A stretch of DNA of 35,206 nt from Bifidobacterium callitrichos DSM 23973 (lineage in GTDB: Bacteria > Actinomycetota > Actinomycetes > Actinomycetales > Bifidobacteriaceae), in contig NZ_JGYS01000024.1 in assembly GCF_000741175.1 (NCBI RefSeq), forward strand, positions 1-35,206, read 5' to 3'. This document shows positions 26,987-35,206 of the stretch, in pieces; position 1 is the stretch's first letter; every line of letters begins with the position of its first letter. The position numbers were made by a program, and so were the translations under genes. Below the pieces are notes generated by a model. That model was given only the letters and a program-made list of their open reading frames with translations. It ran no database searches and was not told the origin of the DNA.

Positions 26987-27847
26987 TCATTCCATGATCG
27001 CGTCGACACCGTCGATGACGACTCCACGGAACCCGTCCTTCTCGAGCTGTCCGACGCCGCGGATGGTGGTGCCTCCAGGCGAGCAGACGGCATCCTTCAT
27101 GGCTCCCGGATGCGCGCCGGTGGCCATGTACAGGGCGCCGACGCCCTCGACCATCTTCGCGGCGAGACGATATGCGGCATCTCGTTGCAGGCCGTACTTG
27201 ACGCCTGCGTCACCCAGTGCCTCGATGTACATGTCGGTGAAGGCGGGGGCGCATCCGGCCACGACCATCGCGATGTTCATGTGCGCGGAATCGACACGCT
27301 CGATGAGGCTGATCGGCGCGAACAGCCTCTCGAAGACGGCGGTCTGATCGGCGGTGAGCGTGTTCATGGATTCGGTGACGAGCACGCCCTTGCCGACGGC
27401 CATCGGGGTGTTGGGGATCGTGCACTGGATATGCACGACTGGTGCTTCCCCGTCTTCCACGCCGTCCGCACCGGCTGCGGGCTGCGACTGCTGCGTCCGG
27501 GCATCGAACAGCGTGCGGTACCTCTCCAGATCCCAGCCGGCCGCGATCGACACGACGAACCTTCCGGGCTTGGCAAGCTCCTGCGTCAGCGGTCCGATCA
27601 CCGTTTCGATCTGATAGGGCTTGATCGCCACGACGACCACATCGCAGGCGGCGACCACCTCGATCGGGCTGCGCAGTGCCCTGACGCCGAGTTTGGCGGC
27701 GTTGCGCTCCAGCTTGTCGTAGTGGGCGGCGCAGGCGACGATCTGCCTGCCGCGCACCACGCCCGCGTCGACGAGTCCCTGCGCGATGGCCTGCGCCATG
27801 TTGCCGTAGCCGATGAATCCGATGGTCAGATCATCCGTATCGTCCAT
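26987..27847 (-). CDS. proC: Pyrroline-5-carboxylate reductase
   Basis: A 286-aa NADPH-dependent enzyme for the last step of proline synthesis. The Rossmann motif GFIGYGNMAQAIAQG is at 9-23. VVVVAIKP follows, and the C-terminal signature reads GALYMATGAHPGAMKDAVCSPGG in two blocks (SPGGTTIRG contains the conserved ProC loop). An insert of about 20 residues (QQSQPAAGADGVEDGEA) lies in the middle between the nucleotide-binding and dimerisation parts and is not usual. AAAGGAACC precedes the ATG. It lies 43 bases after the proline iminopeptidase gene. Confidence 0.94.
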   Translation of the reverse strand: MDDTDDLTIGFIGYGNMAQAIAQGLVDAGVVRGRQIVACAAHYDKLERNAAKLGVRALRSPIEVVAACDVVVVAIKPYQIETVIGPLTQELAKPGRFVVSIAAGWDLERYRTLFDARTQQSQPAAGADGVEDGEAPVVHIQCTIPNTPMAVGKGVLVTESMNTLTADQTAVFERLFAPISLIERVDSAHMNIAMVVAGCAPAFTDMYIEALGDAGVKYGLQRDAAYRLAAKMVEGVGALYMATGAHPGAMKDAVCSPGGTTIRGVGQLEKDGFRGVVIDGVDAIME

Positions 27848-27890
27848 GATGGTTCCTTTCCTGCCTGTGTTCCTATGGCCTCATATTCCT

Positions 27891-29402
27891 CTAGAACAGC
27901 GTCTCCAGATCACCGCGGTCCAGCGCCTCCTGCCACAGGTGGCGGAACACGACCGACCCGTGCAGGCCGTCGTGTTCGAACTCGTTGGTCACCCAGTAGT
28001 GGCTGTTGCCGATGCGGCTCAGCGTGTCGAGCTGCATGCCCGAGTCGACGTACATGTCGTCGAAGTAGACGCCCGCCTGCAGCGGCACCTCGTTGCCCGC
28101 GAGACGTTCCTCGTCGTAGATCACGCCGAAGTGCGTGTCCTCCATGAGCACGTCCATCGCCGCCCTGAACGGTCGGAGCGCGGCCTCCTGTTCGAACATC
28201 CACGGGAACATCGCCTCACCGGTGAAGTTGAGGGGGCGCTCCCCCGTGTCGAACTCGGGGTGTCGGTCGCGCACGCGCTGCGCCGCCCAGCGGATCGGCT
28301 CGCCGAGCTCGCCGTTGGCGTAGATGAACTCCTGCAGCGGCCAGTACAGCGGCCGCGACGAGGTGGCGTTCATGACCTTGGCGAGGAACTCGTCGCTCAG
28401 GTCGGACAGCGACGCATCACCCGGTTCGGTCTCGGCCGACACCGAACCGTCACCGGATGTGAAGGCGTCGTCGAGGATCCAATGGACGCGTTCGAAGCTG
28501 GGCTTCATGCCGAAATCGGAGCCGAGGCACTGCAGCCGTTCAACGGTGAGCGGATCCCCGTTGGGCAGTAGCGGGAAACCGTGCGCGGCCATGCCGGCGA
28601 TCACGCCGAGGCGATGCTCGATGGCGGTTCCTCCCAGCTGGCCGAGCACCGTATCGGTCAGCGTGGCGACGAACTCGTTCACCTCCGCGGCGGTCGGCAG
28701 CGTGTCGGCGAGCGCGGCGACGCGTGCAGCGTCCTGAGGGTAGCGTTCGTAGAACTGTCGGGTCTTTCTCGCCATGCGTGGGAACGTGTGCTCGTACACT
28801 TCGGTGGCGTCGGCTGGCACGTGCGGGATGCCTCCGGTGGTGAAGCTGGCGTTGATGCCTTCGGGGAATAGTGACAGGTAGGTGAGTGTGAGGAAGCCGC
28901 CGTAGCTCTGTCCCATCGTCACCCACTTGCGTCCGCCGAATTCGGTGCGGCGCAGGTGTTCGAAGTCGCGTACGATCGAGTCTGCGAGGAACAGTTTGAG
29001 GTAGTCGGCCTGTGCGCGTGCGGCGCTGGTCGCGCTGGTGTTGTCGTCGGCGTGGGCGGCGGCGATGCGTGTCATCGTGTGGGTGTCGACGCGGTTGGAT
29101 CGTCCGGTGCCTCGTTGGTCGGGCAGGATTACGCGGAAGTGTTTTGTTGCTTCTTCGATCCATCCGTCGGATTGCGGGCTGAGCAGGCGGGGGCCGGCGC
29201 CGCCGGGGCCTCCCTGCAGGAAGATCAGTAGGGGCAGGTCGTCGTGCACGTGTTCGGGTGTGGTGACCACACGGTAGAAGAGTTTGATCGGCTCGCCGTC
29301 GAAGCCGTGTCCCGGCTCGTGTCCTGTCCAGTCGAGCGGCACGTCGATGGAGCGGTCTTCGATGTGCAGTCCCGGAACATAGTATTCGTTGAGCAGCGTC
29401 AT
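27891..29402 (-). CDS. pip: Proline iminopeptidase, peptidase family S33
   Basis: A 503-aa alpha/beta-hydrolase that removes N-terminal proline from peptides. The oxyanion loop is LQGGPGGAG (62-70), the DQRGTGRS strand follows (95-102), and the nucleophile elbow is GQSYGGF with Ser166. The late GLHGSV region near the end may contain the catalytic His (FEHDGLH). The start is the ATG at 29402 after AAGGGAAG; the open frame extends upstream across the divergent promoter region but lacks support. Being just upstream of proC suggests a proline-supply unit. Confidence 0.9.
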   Translation of the reverse strand: MTLLNEYYVPGLHIEDRSIDVPLDWTGHEPGHGFDGEPIKLFYRVVTTPEHVHDDLPLLIFLQGGPGGAGPRLLSPQSDGWIEEATKHFRVILPDQRGTGRSNRVDTHTMTRIAAAHADDNTSATSAARAQADYLKLFLADSIVRDFEHLRRTEFGGRKWVTMGQSYGGFLTLTYLSLFPEGINASFTTGGIPHVPADATEVYEHTFPRMARKTRQFYERYPQDAARVAALADTLPTAAEVNEFVATLTDTVLGQLGGTAIEHRLGVIAGMAAHGFPLLPNGDPLTVERLQCLGSDFGMKPSFERVHWILDDAFTSGDGSVSAETEPGDASLSDLSDEFLAKVMNATSSRPLYWPLQEFIYANGELGEPIRWAAQRVRDRHPEFDTGERPLNFTGEAMFPWMFEQEAALRPFRAAMDVLMEDTHFGVIYDEERLAGNEVPLQAGVYFDDMYVDSGMQLDTLSRIGNSHYWVTNEFEHDGLHGSVVFRHLWQEALDRGDLETLF

Positions 29403-29550
29403 GCGTCTTCCCTTCGTTCGGCCGACCGCGCCTGAGTCAGGCGCGTGCGTTCGCGTACAGGTCAACTCTACCCGTCTCTTCATGGTTCGCGGGCATCTCA
29501 TCCCATGGCATGATGGGCGACGGCCGTCGTTCGCACTAGCCTTGGATGTC
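29403..29550. promoter_or_regulatory. Divergent promoter region of pip and the histidine kinase gene
   Basis: 148 bases between two divergent genes. TAGCCT at 29537-29542, eight bases before the kinase ATG, could be a -10 box for a leaderless transcript. No strong -35 box or operator is recognised. Confidence 0.3.
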
Positions 29551-32040
29551 ATGAACGGATGGATGGAGCGGCTCGCCGAATGGAACCGCGGGCATGTGCT
29601 GGCGGTGGACATTCTGCTGGCGGCGTTGTTGACCGGGTTGTGTTTTCCCTTGTCCGGCAGTACGGACACGTCGACCACGCCCGGCCTGCTGTTCGCCACC
29701 AACGCCGATGCCCTGTACCTGTGGGCGTCTCTCACCGTGATTCCTCTGGCGATGCGGCGCTGGCGGCCGGAGGCGGCCGCGTGGCTGTTTGTCGCGTTGT
29801 GCGCGGCCCATCTCGTATTGGGACCGGCGACCTCCTATAGCGATTTCTATGCACTGCTGATGCTGTATTCGGTGCTGGTGCACGGTTCACCCGGTCATGC
29901 GCCGCGTTTTATCGTCACCGCGTTCATCATGGGCGCGGTGGCGTCCGTCGTCTGGTCGTTGGCGTTCAATCTCGGTCCTCTGTTCGGCGAGGGGACGATC
30001 ACGGATGTTCTAGCCCCGGGGCTGAGGCCTGTTTGGCCGCCGTCGTGTCGATCGTCGACCAGCGGCGTGTTCGGCGGCGACTCCGGTGGTTGCGTCGGAG
30101 ATATCGGCATGGACGCGGGTCTGCTGATGATCGCCATGTCGGTGTGCCTCGTCAGTGCGATCATCATGGCCTTCTGGCGCCGGTCGCGTCTGGCGACCCT
30201 GCGCGCCATGCGAGAGCGCAATGAATCGATCGCCGCGCGCGAGGACGAGGAGCGTCGTATCGCGGCGTTGGCGGAGCGGGCGCGTATCGCTCGTGATATG
30301 CATGATGTTGTGGCGCATACGTTGTCGACGATCATCGTCCAGTCGGATGGCGGCCGGTATGCGGGTGCCCGTGATATCGGTGTGGCGAAGCGTACGATGG
30401 CGACGATCCGTCATGAGGCGTTGATCGCCCAGCGGGATATGCATCGTCTGTTCGAGGTGTTCGGTGGTCCTGCGGATGAGGGGTATGCGCGTATTGGGGT
30501 TCTGTGTGATGGCGTGCCGCCGGTTGATCGCCGTGTGGAGGGTGATGCCCGTCCCGATCGGTTCTCTCCTGATGCGGATGTGGCCGTGTTTCGTCTGGTG
30601 CAGGAGTCGTTGTCGAATGTGCGCAAGCATGCCGGCCCGGATGCTCGGGTGACGATCGTTGAGACGTGGGGTCCGGATGAGTTTCGTATTGTGATTCATG
30701 ATGATGGTCTTGGTGCGAGGGCGGCTTTGGATGGGCATCGTGCCGGTTATGGCCTGTTGGGCATGCGTGAACGCGTCACCGCGGTGGGCGGCGATATGGA
30801 ATCCGGCCCGGCGGAATCGGGTGGGTTCACGGTTTCGGCTCGTATCCCGTTGTCGTCTGTTGCCGCGTCGCATGGGGAGTTGTCTGCGCGTTCGGATGAA
30901 TCGTCGTTGCCCGTTGGATCGGTCGGTGCCGTTGCCTCTCTGTCGGGTTCGTTCGGATGGGTGGCGTCCGTCTTGTCCGGTTTGTCCGTCCGGTGGCGGT
31001 CGTGGCGTGCGGGTCGATCGATCGTGGATTCCGATGCCGACGAGGTTCCGGATGGCGGCGTGTCCCGTTCGAATTGGATCGGCTATCTGGCGTGGTGGAC
31101 GGGTAGGCATTATCTGTTCATGGATGTGTTGTCCGCGGCGATTCTGACGTGGCTGCTTTATCCGGCGATGTTTGACGAGTCGGGGCTCGCCGATGTCTCG
31201 TCCGTTGTGCAACCGGTGGAGCGTGCGGTTGCGGTGGTGTTGACGGCGGTCATGCTTACGCCGTTCGCGTTGCGTCGTCGGTTCCCCGAGCGGAGCGCGC
31301 TGGCCATGGCGGTGCTGTGCGCGTTGGCGTTGCTGTGCCTGACGTCGATTCCCGTGGTCGGCGTGTTCGCGTTGTCGTCCGTCCATGCGGCGGTGCTCTA
31401 CGGTCGTGATGGTGCATGGCGTTGGGTGTTGGTCGCGACCGCCGTGGATTCGTGGCTGTTCGGCGTGCGGATAGTGGCCGGACGGGAGGGTATCGGACCG
31501 CTTGTGGGGATGGTTCCCTCCGATCTGCCGGATGATGGTTCGATGTGGGTTCTGTTGTTCGGCTCGATGCCGATCGGCATGCTGATGATGCTGTTGTGTC
31601 TTGCTTCGATGGCGATGGCCGCATGGCGGCGTTCGAGCGGGTCGGACATGCTGGTGCTGCGTCAGCGTGAGGAGGCACTACGGGCCGAGGAGGAGCGTCA
31701 GCGGGTATTGGCCGCGAACATGGAGCGTGAGCGTATCGGCGCGGCGATGCGTTCGGAGGTTGCGTCCACGTTGGATGCGGTGACCGCCAAGGCGGACGAG
31801 GGGCTGGTCATGCTGGACGAGTCGCCGCAGCCGTCCGCGGATCGGATCGCCGAATCGTTCGCGGGCATCGGCGCGCAGGGCAGGGAGGCGTTGGCGCATA
31901 TGCGTCGCTTGCTGACGGTGCTGCGCGAGACCGGATTCAGCGATGGAACGCCCGCATCCCGACGGCAGGACCGTCATGCCGCGCCGTTGTCCCCCGCGGC
32001 GCCGTTGGACGAACAGATGAGGAGTCGTTCGGCCGGCTGA
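29551..32040 (+). CDS. Duplicated membrane histidine kinase with degenerate second half
   Basis: An 829-aa protein made of two kinase-like halves. Half one: about five membrane segments (16-210), a HisKA_3 helix with ERARIARDMHD (phospho-acceptor His251), then an ATPase domain with N-box QESLSNVRKH (351-360) and G-boxes DDGLGA and GYGLLGMRER. Half two (about 508-829) repeats the layout: membrane segments (515-540, 558-575, 585-640, 665-690), then a matching helix ERERIGAAMRS (726-735), where the His is replaced by Arg734 and the next Asp by Ser. It then stops with no ATPase domain. A Ser/Arg-rich linker joins the halves. No clear ribosome binding site precedes the ATG. The response regulator gene follows 117 bases downstream. 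Confidence 0.85.
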   Translation: MNGWMERLAEWNRGHVLAVDILLAALLTGLCFPLSGSTDTSTTPGLLFATNADALYLWASLTVIPLAMRRWRPEAAAWLFVALCAAHLVLGPATSYSDFYALLMLYSVLVHGSPGHAPRFIVTAFIMGAVASVVWSLAFNLGPLFGEGTITDVLAPGLRPVWPPSCRSSTSGVFGGDSGGCVGDIGMDAGLLMIAMSVCLVSAIIMAFWRRSRLATLRAMRERNESIAAREDEERRIAALAERARIARDMHDVVAHTLSTIIVQSDGGRYAGARDIGVAKRTMATIRHEALIAQRDMHRLFEVFGGPADEGYARIGVLCDGVPPVDRRVEGDARPDRFSPDADVAVFRLVQESLSNVRKHAGPDARVTIVETWGPDEFRIVIHDDGLGARAALDGHRAGYGLLGMRERVTAVGGDMESGPAESGGFTVSARIPLSSVAASHGELSARSDESSLPVGSVGAVASLSGSFGWVASVLSGLSVRWRSWRAGRSIVDSDADEVPDGGVSRSNWIGYLAWWTGRHYLFMDVLSAAILTWLLYPAMFDESGLADVSSVVQPVERAVAVVLTAVMLTPFALRRRFPERSALAMAVLCALALLCLTSIPVVGVFALSSVHAAVLYGRDGAWRWVLVATAVDSWLFGVRIVAGREGIGPLVGMVPSDLPDDGSMWVLLFGSMPIGMLMMLLCLASMAMAAWRRSSGSDMLVLRQREEALRAEEERQRVLAANMERERIGAAMRSEVASTLDAVTAKADEGLVMLDESPQPSADRIAESFAGIGAQGREALAHMRRLLTVLRETGFSDGTPASRRQDRHAAPLSPAAPLDEQMRSRSAG

Positions 32041-32144
32041 TCATCATCACCACTCGTTGTCATGTGGCGGGAACGGCCGGGAATGCGGGATTGATTCAGG
32101 GAAGAATCAGGGTATCTGCTCCATGCGTGCGCGCCGCCACCGGG

Positions 32145-32157
32145 TAGGGTGGACGGT
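32145..32157 (+). promoter_or_regulatory. Possible -10 box or SD just before the response regulator start
   Basis: TAGGGT (32145-32150) lies seven bases before the ATG, the place of a -10 box in a leaderless gene, but the overlapping AGGGTGG could equally be a ribosome binding site. A six-bp inverted repeat TGATTC/GAATCA lies at 32092-32109. Confidence 0.3.
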
Positions 32158-32982
32158 ATGAGTGAGAGCAACAGGATTCGAGTGGTCATCGCCGACGATC
32201 AGGAGCTGGTGAGGGCCGGATTCGCCATGGTCATCGGCTCCCAGCCGGATATGGACGTGGTCGGGCAGGCCGGGGACGGCGGGCATGCCGTCGAACTGGC
32301 CGAGCGTCTCCATCCGGATGTCGTACTGATGGATGTGCGCATGCCAGGCATGGATGGCATCGAGGCGACGCGCAGGATCGTCGATATCGACGCTCATGGG
32401 CCGCGCGTGATCATCCTCACCACGTTCGATCTGGACGAGTACGTGATGGCGGCGATCGACGCCGGCGCCTCCGGCTTTCTGCTCAAGGACACGGAGCCGG
32501 AGACGCTGCTCGCCTCGATCCGCACCGTGTTCCAGGGCAATGCGATCATCGCCCCCTCCGCCACGAAACGGCTCATCGAGAAGATGATGCGGGACGGTTA
32601 CGCGCAGAACGGGACGCTCCCCATCGGCGCCCCCGTGGAGGGGCCGGCGAGCGCGGCGCGTCGGACGGCGGTGTCGGCGTCGGTCCGTTCCGGTTTCTCC
32701 GCGGGTTCGCCGGCTCCGGCGAATGCTCCGCTTGCCGGCGGTCGTATGGTCGACCCGTCTGATCCGGTGTCGTATACGGATCCGGAGCTGGAGTTGTTGA
32801 CCGATCGCGAGCGTGAGGTGCTGGTGGAGATCGCGCATGGTCTGAGCAATCAGGAGATTGCCGATAAGCTGTTCATCAGTCTGCCGACGGTGAAGACGCA
32901 TGTGGCGCATATCCTGTCGAAGATCCATGCGCGTGATCGCGTGCAGGCCGTGGTTTTCGCCTATGACAACAGGCTGGTGTGA
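32158..32982 (+). CDS. Two-component response regulator, NarL/LuxR type
   Basis: A 274-aa DNA-binding regulator. The receiver domain (7-125) has acidic pocket DD (13-14), phospho-acceptor Asp59 in VLMDVRMPGMDG, the Thr switch in ILTTFDLDE and Lys in FLLKDTEPE. The LuxR-type helix-turn-helix (about 212-262) reads LTDREREVLVEIAHGLSNQE, then IADKLFISLPTVKTHV. Between them is a low-complexity linker of about 75 residues (Ala/Gly/Pro/Ser), longer than the usual 20. It is the obvious partner of the kinase upstream. Likely targets include the adjacent ABC permease genes, by analogy with similar clusters. Confidence 0.93.
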   Translation: MSESNRIRVVIADDQELVRAGFAMVIGSQPDMDVVGQAGDGGHAVELAERLHPDVVLMDVRMPGMDGIEATRRIVDIDAHGPRVIILTTFDLDEYVMAAIDAGASGFLLKDTEPETLLASIRTVFQGNAIIAPSATKRLIEKMMRDGYAQNGTLPIGAPVEGPASAARRTAVSASVRSGFSAGSPAPANAPLAGGRMVDPSDPVSYTDPELELLTDREREVLVEIAHGLSNQEIADKLFISLPTVKTHVAHILSKIHARDRVQAVVFAYDNRLV

Positions 32983-33015
32983 GCCGGCATTCCGGTGGAT
33001 CATGGATAGATGGCT

Positions 33016-33048
33016 AGGGGGTGCCGCCTGCCACGGGCGACACCCCCT
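33016..33048. terminator. Terminator between convergent genes
   Basis: AGGGGGTG (33016-33023) pairs with CACCCCCT (33041-33048), with CGC/GCG inside (33025-33027, 33037-33039). It lies between the response regulator end (32982) and the permease end (33072) and could serve both strands. Confidence 0.75.
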
Positions 33049-33071
33049 TGTCGTGTCATTGGGTTGTTCGT

Positions 33072-35206
33072 CTAGGCTTCGGCGAGCGCCTCGACCGGTG
33101 GGGTTCTGACGGCCCGGCGTGCGGGTGCGATGCTGGCGATGAGCGCGGCTAGGGCGGCCACGGCGAGTACGGTGCCGTTCATCGTCCATTCGAAGGGTAG
33201 GGCGACCTTCCCGTAGAGGCTGAACACCATGTATGATCCGAGCCAGCCGAATCCGGTGCCGAGTATCACGCCGACGATGCCGGAGACGAGGGAGAGCAGG
33301 AGTGATTCGACGGCGAGCGAACGTTTGAGCTGGCCGCGGGTCATGCCGATGGCGCGCAGGGTCGCGGATTCGCGGGTGCGTTCGATGACGGAGAGCGATA
33401 GGGTGTTCGCCACGCCGACGAGTGCGATGAGCACGGCCACGGCGATGAGTCCGACGAGCATGGACATGAGTACGTCGATGATGGTCTCCCACATGGCGCG
33501 TTCGGCGACGGGGCCGGTGACGGTGATGCCGGGGTTGGCGGAGAACGCGGCCTGCACGTCGGTGAGGACAGTGATCAGCGGCGTGTCGTTCCGGTTGTCG
33601 ACGGCCATCATGAGCATGCGTCCGCTGGCCTGGATTCCCCCGTTGCCGAACCGGTCGGCGTCGATGAACGCGACGGCCCCGTAGTCGGAGCTGACCCTGC
33701 GGTAGTCGGCCTGTTTCGGTGTGAGCGTGATCGGAGTCGTGGAGCCGTCGGCGGAGGCGATCGTGAACGTGGTTCCCCTGTTCGCCGGGAAGGTGAGTTT
33801 CCTGCCGTCCGAGGCCGAGTAGGCGGGCAGCAGCACGTCATCCACGCCGAGACCCACGCCGTTCAGGTCGGCGTGCATCACCTTGCGCAGCGAGTCGATG
33901 TCCTTGACTCCGACGAGCAGCACGGTGAGGTCCTTGCCGTCGGCGGTCTTCACGCTCGCCGCGGCGGTGGGCGCCGTAAGGGATGCGGTCACGCCCTTGA
34001 CGGTGGAGGCCTTGCGGATCTGCGCGTCGGTCATGTCGCTTCCGGTGGCGATCATGTCGACGCTGTAGCGTGTGGAGATCGCCTCGGCCATGGTCTGCTT
34101 GCCGCTGGCGGCGCCGGTGGCGATGGTGGAGACGAGGGTGACGCCGATGAGCAGCGCCACGCCGGTGGCGGCGACGCGGCGCGGGTTCTTCTGGATGTTG
34201 GCGTGCGCGACCTTCGCGCTCGGACCGGTCAGCGAGACGAGCGCGCCGAATCCTCGCATGAGCACGGGCAGCCAGAACGTGGCGGACAGGACGAGTGCGA
34301 GGAACACGAACGCGCATCCCGCGATCGCGATCAGCAGCACCGGTCCGTAGTTGTCCTTCGCCAGCGAGTCGCGTCCGACGTTGAGCTCATGTATCTGCCA
34401 TGCGCCGAACCAGCAGCCGGCCAGTCCGGCGATGAGCATCAGCGTGGATAGTACGGCGCGTAGGATGCCGGCGCGGCGGGTGGCGGTCAGTTCGATCGGG
34501 CGCAGCGCCTCCAACGGGGTGACGGCCGTGGCGGAGCGTGCGGAGCCGAGCGAGGCGATGATGGTCATTATGATGCCGAAGAGGATCGGTACGACGAACA
34601 CCTGCCAGCTGAGGATCACGCCTTTCTCCAGGCCGGCCTTGCTCATCAGGCCCGAGGCTCCGACCCCGGCCATCAGGCCGATGCCGAGCAGCACGCCCAG
34701 CGCCGAGGCGATGAGTCCAAGTATGCCGGCTTCGAGCAGGACGGAGGCGTACAGCTGCCCCTTGCGTGCGCCGATGGTGCGCAGCAGGGCGAGGGTGCGT
34801 CGGCGTTGGGCGACGAGCACCTGGAACGTGTTGGCGATGACGAGCGCCGCGACGAGCATCGCGAGCACGCCGAAGCTCAGCAGGAACGTGGTGGTGATGT
34901 CGGTGCCGCCGCCGCTCATGCTCCTGACCGACGCGTCGGCCGCGTCGGCGCGCGACTGGATCGTGTAATGCCTGGGCAGGAGCTTCTCGACGCGCGCGAT
35001 CGTGGCCTTCGCGGCGTCGGATGACGTGTCGGCGACGTCGAGGTAGATGTTGAGCACGCTCATCGAACTGAAGTCGTCGACACCGGCCATCGCGGCCAGG
35101 TCCGCGTCGGAGAGCACGGCGGCGCCGCCGTAGAGCGGGTAGGCGCCATCCGGGTCCGTGGTGATTCCCACCACGTGCACGGTGTCGCCGGCCGATGCGG
35201 ATCGGG
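33072..35206 (-). CDS. FtsX-type ABC transporter permease (5' partial)
   Basis: At least 711 residues of a large membrane protein of the MacB/FtsX class. These proteins do not carry bulk solutes across the membrane; they couple ATP use to work on lipids, lipoproteins or antimicrobial peptides. Two FtsX cores are seen: the first with LVIANTFQVLVAQRRRTLAL and RTIGARKGQLYASV, the second with GVANTLSLSVIERTRESATL and RAIGMTRGQLKRSL. An extracytoplasmic domain of about 230 residues lies between them. The C-terminus reads APARRAVRTPPVEALAEA. The frame stays open to the right edge (…SAGDTVHVVG), so the N-terminal membrane helix is outside. An ATPase gene is expected just upstream on the minus strand, beyond the window. 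Confidence 0.9.
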   Translation of the reverse strand, partial: RSASAGDTVHVVGITTDPDGAYPLYGGAAVLSDADLAAMAGVDDFSSMSVLNIYLDVADTSSDAAKATIARVEKLLPRHYTIQSRADAADASVRSMSGGGTDITTTFLLSFGVLAMLVAALVIANTFQVLVAQRRRTLALLRTIGARKGQLYASVLLEAGILGLIASALGVLLGIGLMAGVGASGLMSKAGLEKGVILSWQVFVVPILFGIIMTIIASLGSARSATAVTPLEALRPIELTATRRAGILRAVLSTLMLIAGLAGCWFGAWQIHELNVGRDSLAKDNYGPVLLIAIAGCAFVFLALVLSATFWLPVLMRGFGALVSLTGPSAKVAHANIQKNPRRVAATGVALLIGVTLVSTIATGAASGKQTMAEAISTRYSVDMIATGSDMTDAQIRKASTVKGVTASLTAPTAAASVKTADGKDLTVLLVGVKDIDSLRKVMHADLNGVGLGVDDVLLPAYSASDGRKLTFPANRGTTFTIASADGSTTPITLTPKQADYRRVSSDYGAVAFIDADRFGNGGIQASGRMLMMAVDNRNDTPLITVLTDVQAAFSANPGITVTGPVAERAMWETIIDVLMSMLVGLIAVAVLIALVGVANTLSLSVIERTRESATLRAIGMTRGQLKRSLAVESLLLSLVSGIVGVILGTGFGWLGSYMVFSLYGKVALPFEWTMNGTVLAVAALAALIASIAPARRAVRTPPVEALAEA

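Noticed and set aside
30010..31386. 458-codon minus-strand frame inside the histidine kinase gene
   Set aside because: Arg/His/Thr-rich antisense frame without domain signature; the plus-strand kinase is well supported.

Overview
The window is high-GC actinobacterial DNA and most likely comes from a Bifidobacterium. The evidence is a TrpC-TrpB fusion gene, the pgsA / DUF881 / sbp / DUF881 / FHA (garA) / MerR (ftsR) block of Actinobacteria, a WhiB-family gene, and strong AGGAGG-type ribosome binding sites. The species cannot be named from sequence alone.

Layout. Positions 1-4046 (+) hold a beta-glucoside utilisation cluster: a PTS EIIC-EIIA transporter (5' end outside the window), a GH1 6-phospho-beta-glucosidase and a Cof-type HAD phosphatase. 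Positions 4256-5591 hold a sugar-binding lipoprotein gene broken by one extra G, with no permease genes beside it. Positions 5600-7850 are a scrapyard: a tyrosine-recombinase C-terminus, the acidic tail of a lost gene, and a whiB gene split by a 1.48-kb element. That element has 26-bp terminal inverted repeats and carries a lipoprotein gene, an orphan RelB/DinJ-like antitoxin gene and the N-terminus of a zinc-ribbon transposase. Positions 7937-10079 hold small accessory genes: two tandem DUF3592 membrane proteins, an acidic mini-lipoprotein and an unknown membrane protein.

From 16174 down to 10244 (minus) lies a branched-chain amino-acid type ABC system, livH-livM-livG-livF, then a hairpin, then livJ. 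LivH carries an unusual extracytoplasmic beta-sandwich domain at its N-terminus. From 29402 down to 16315 (minus) runs a long co-directional block: proline iminopeptidase and proC (proline release and synthesis), trpCB and trpA, lgt, rpe, hisE and hisG, pgsA, the DUF881/Sbp proteins, garA and ftsR. These are core functions: amino-acid synthesis, lipoprotein and phospholipid synthesis, and phospho-dependent control of metabolism and division.

At the right end a duplicated histidine kinase (829 aa, second half degenerate) and a NarL-type response regulator (+) converge on a large FtsX-type ABC permease (-) that runs off the window.

Four genes (the sugar-binding protein, the transposase remnant, livH and trpCB) each look interrupted by a single-base indel in or next to a G/C run. 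Two of them are core genes, so base-level sequence error must be excluded before any is called a pseudogene or a new fusion.
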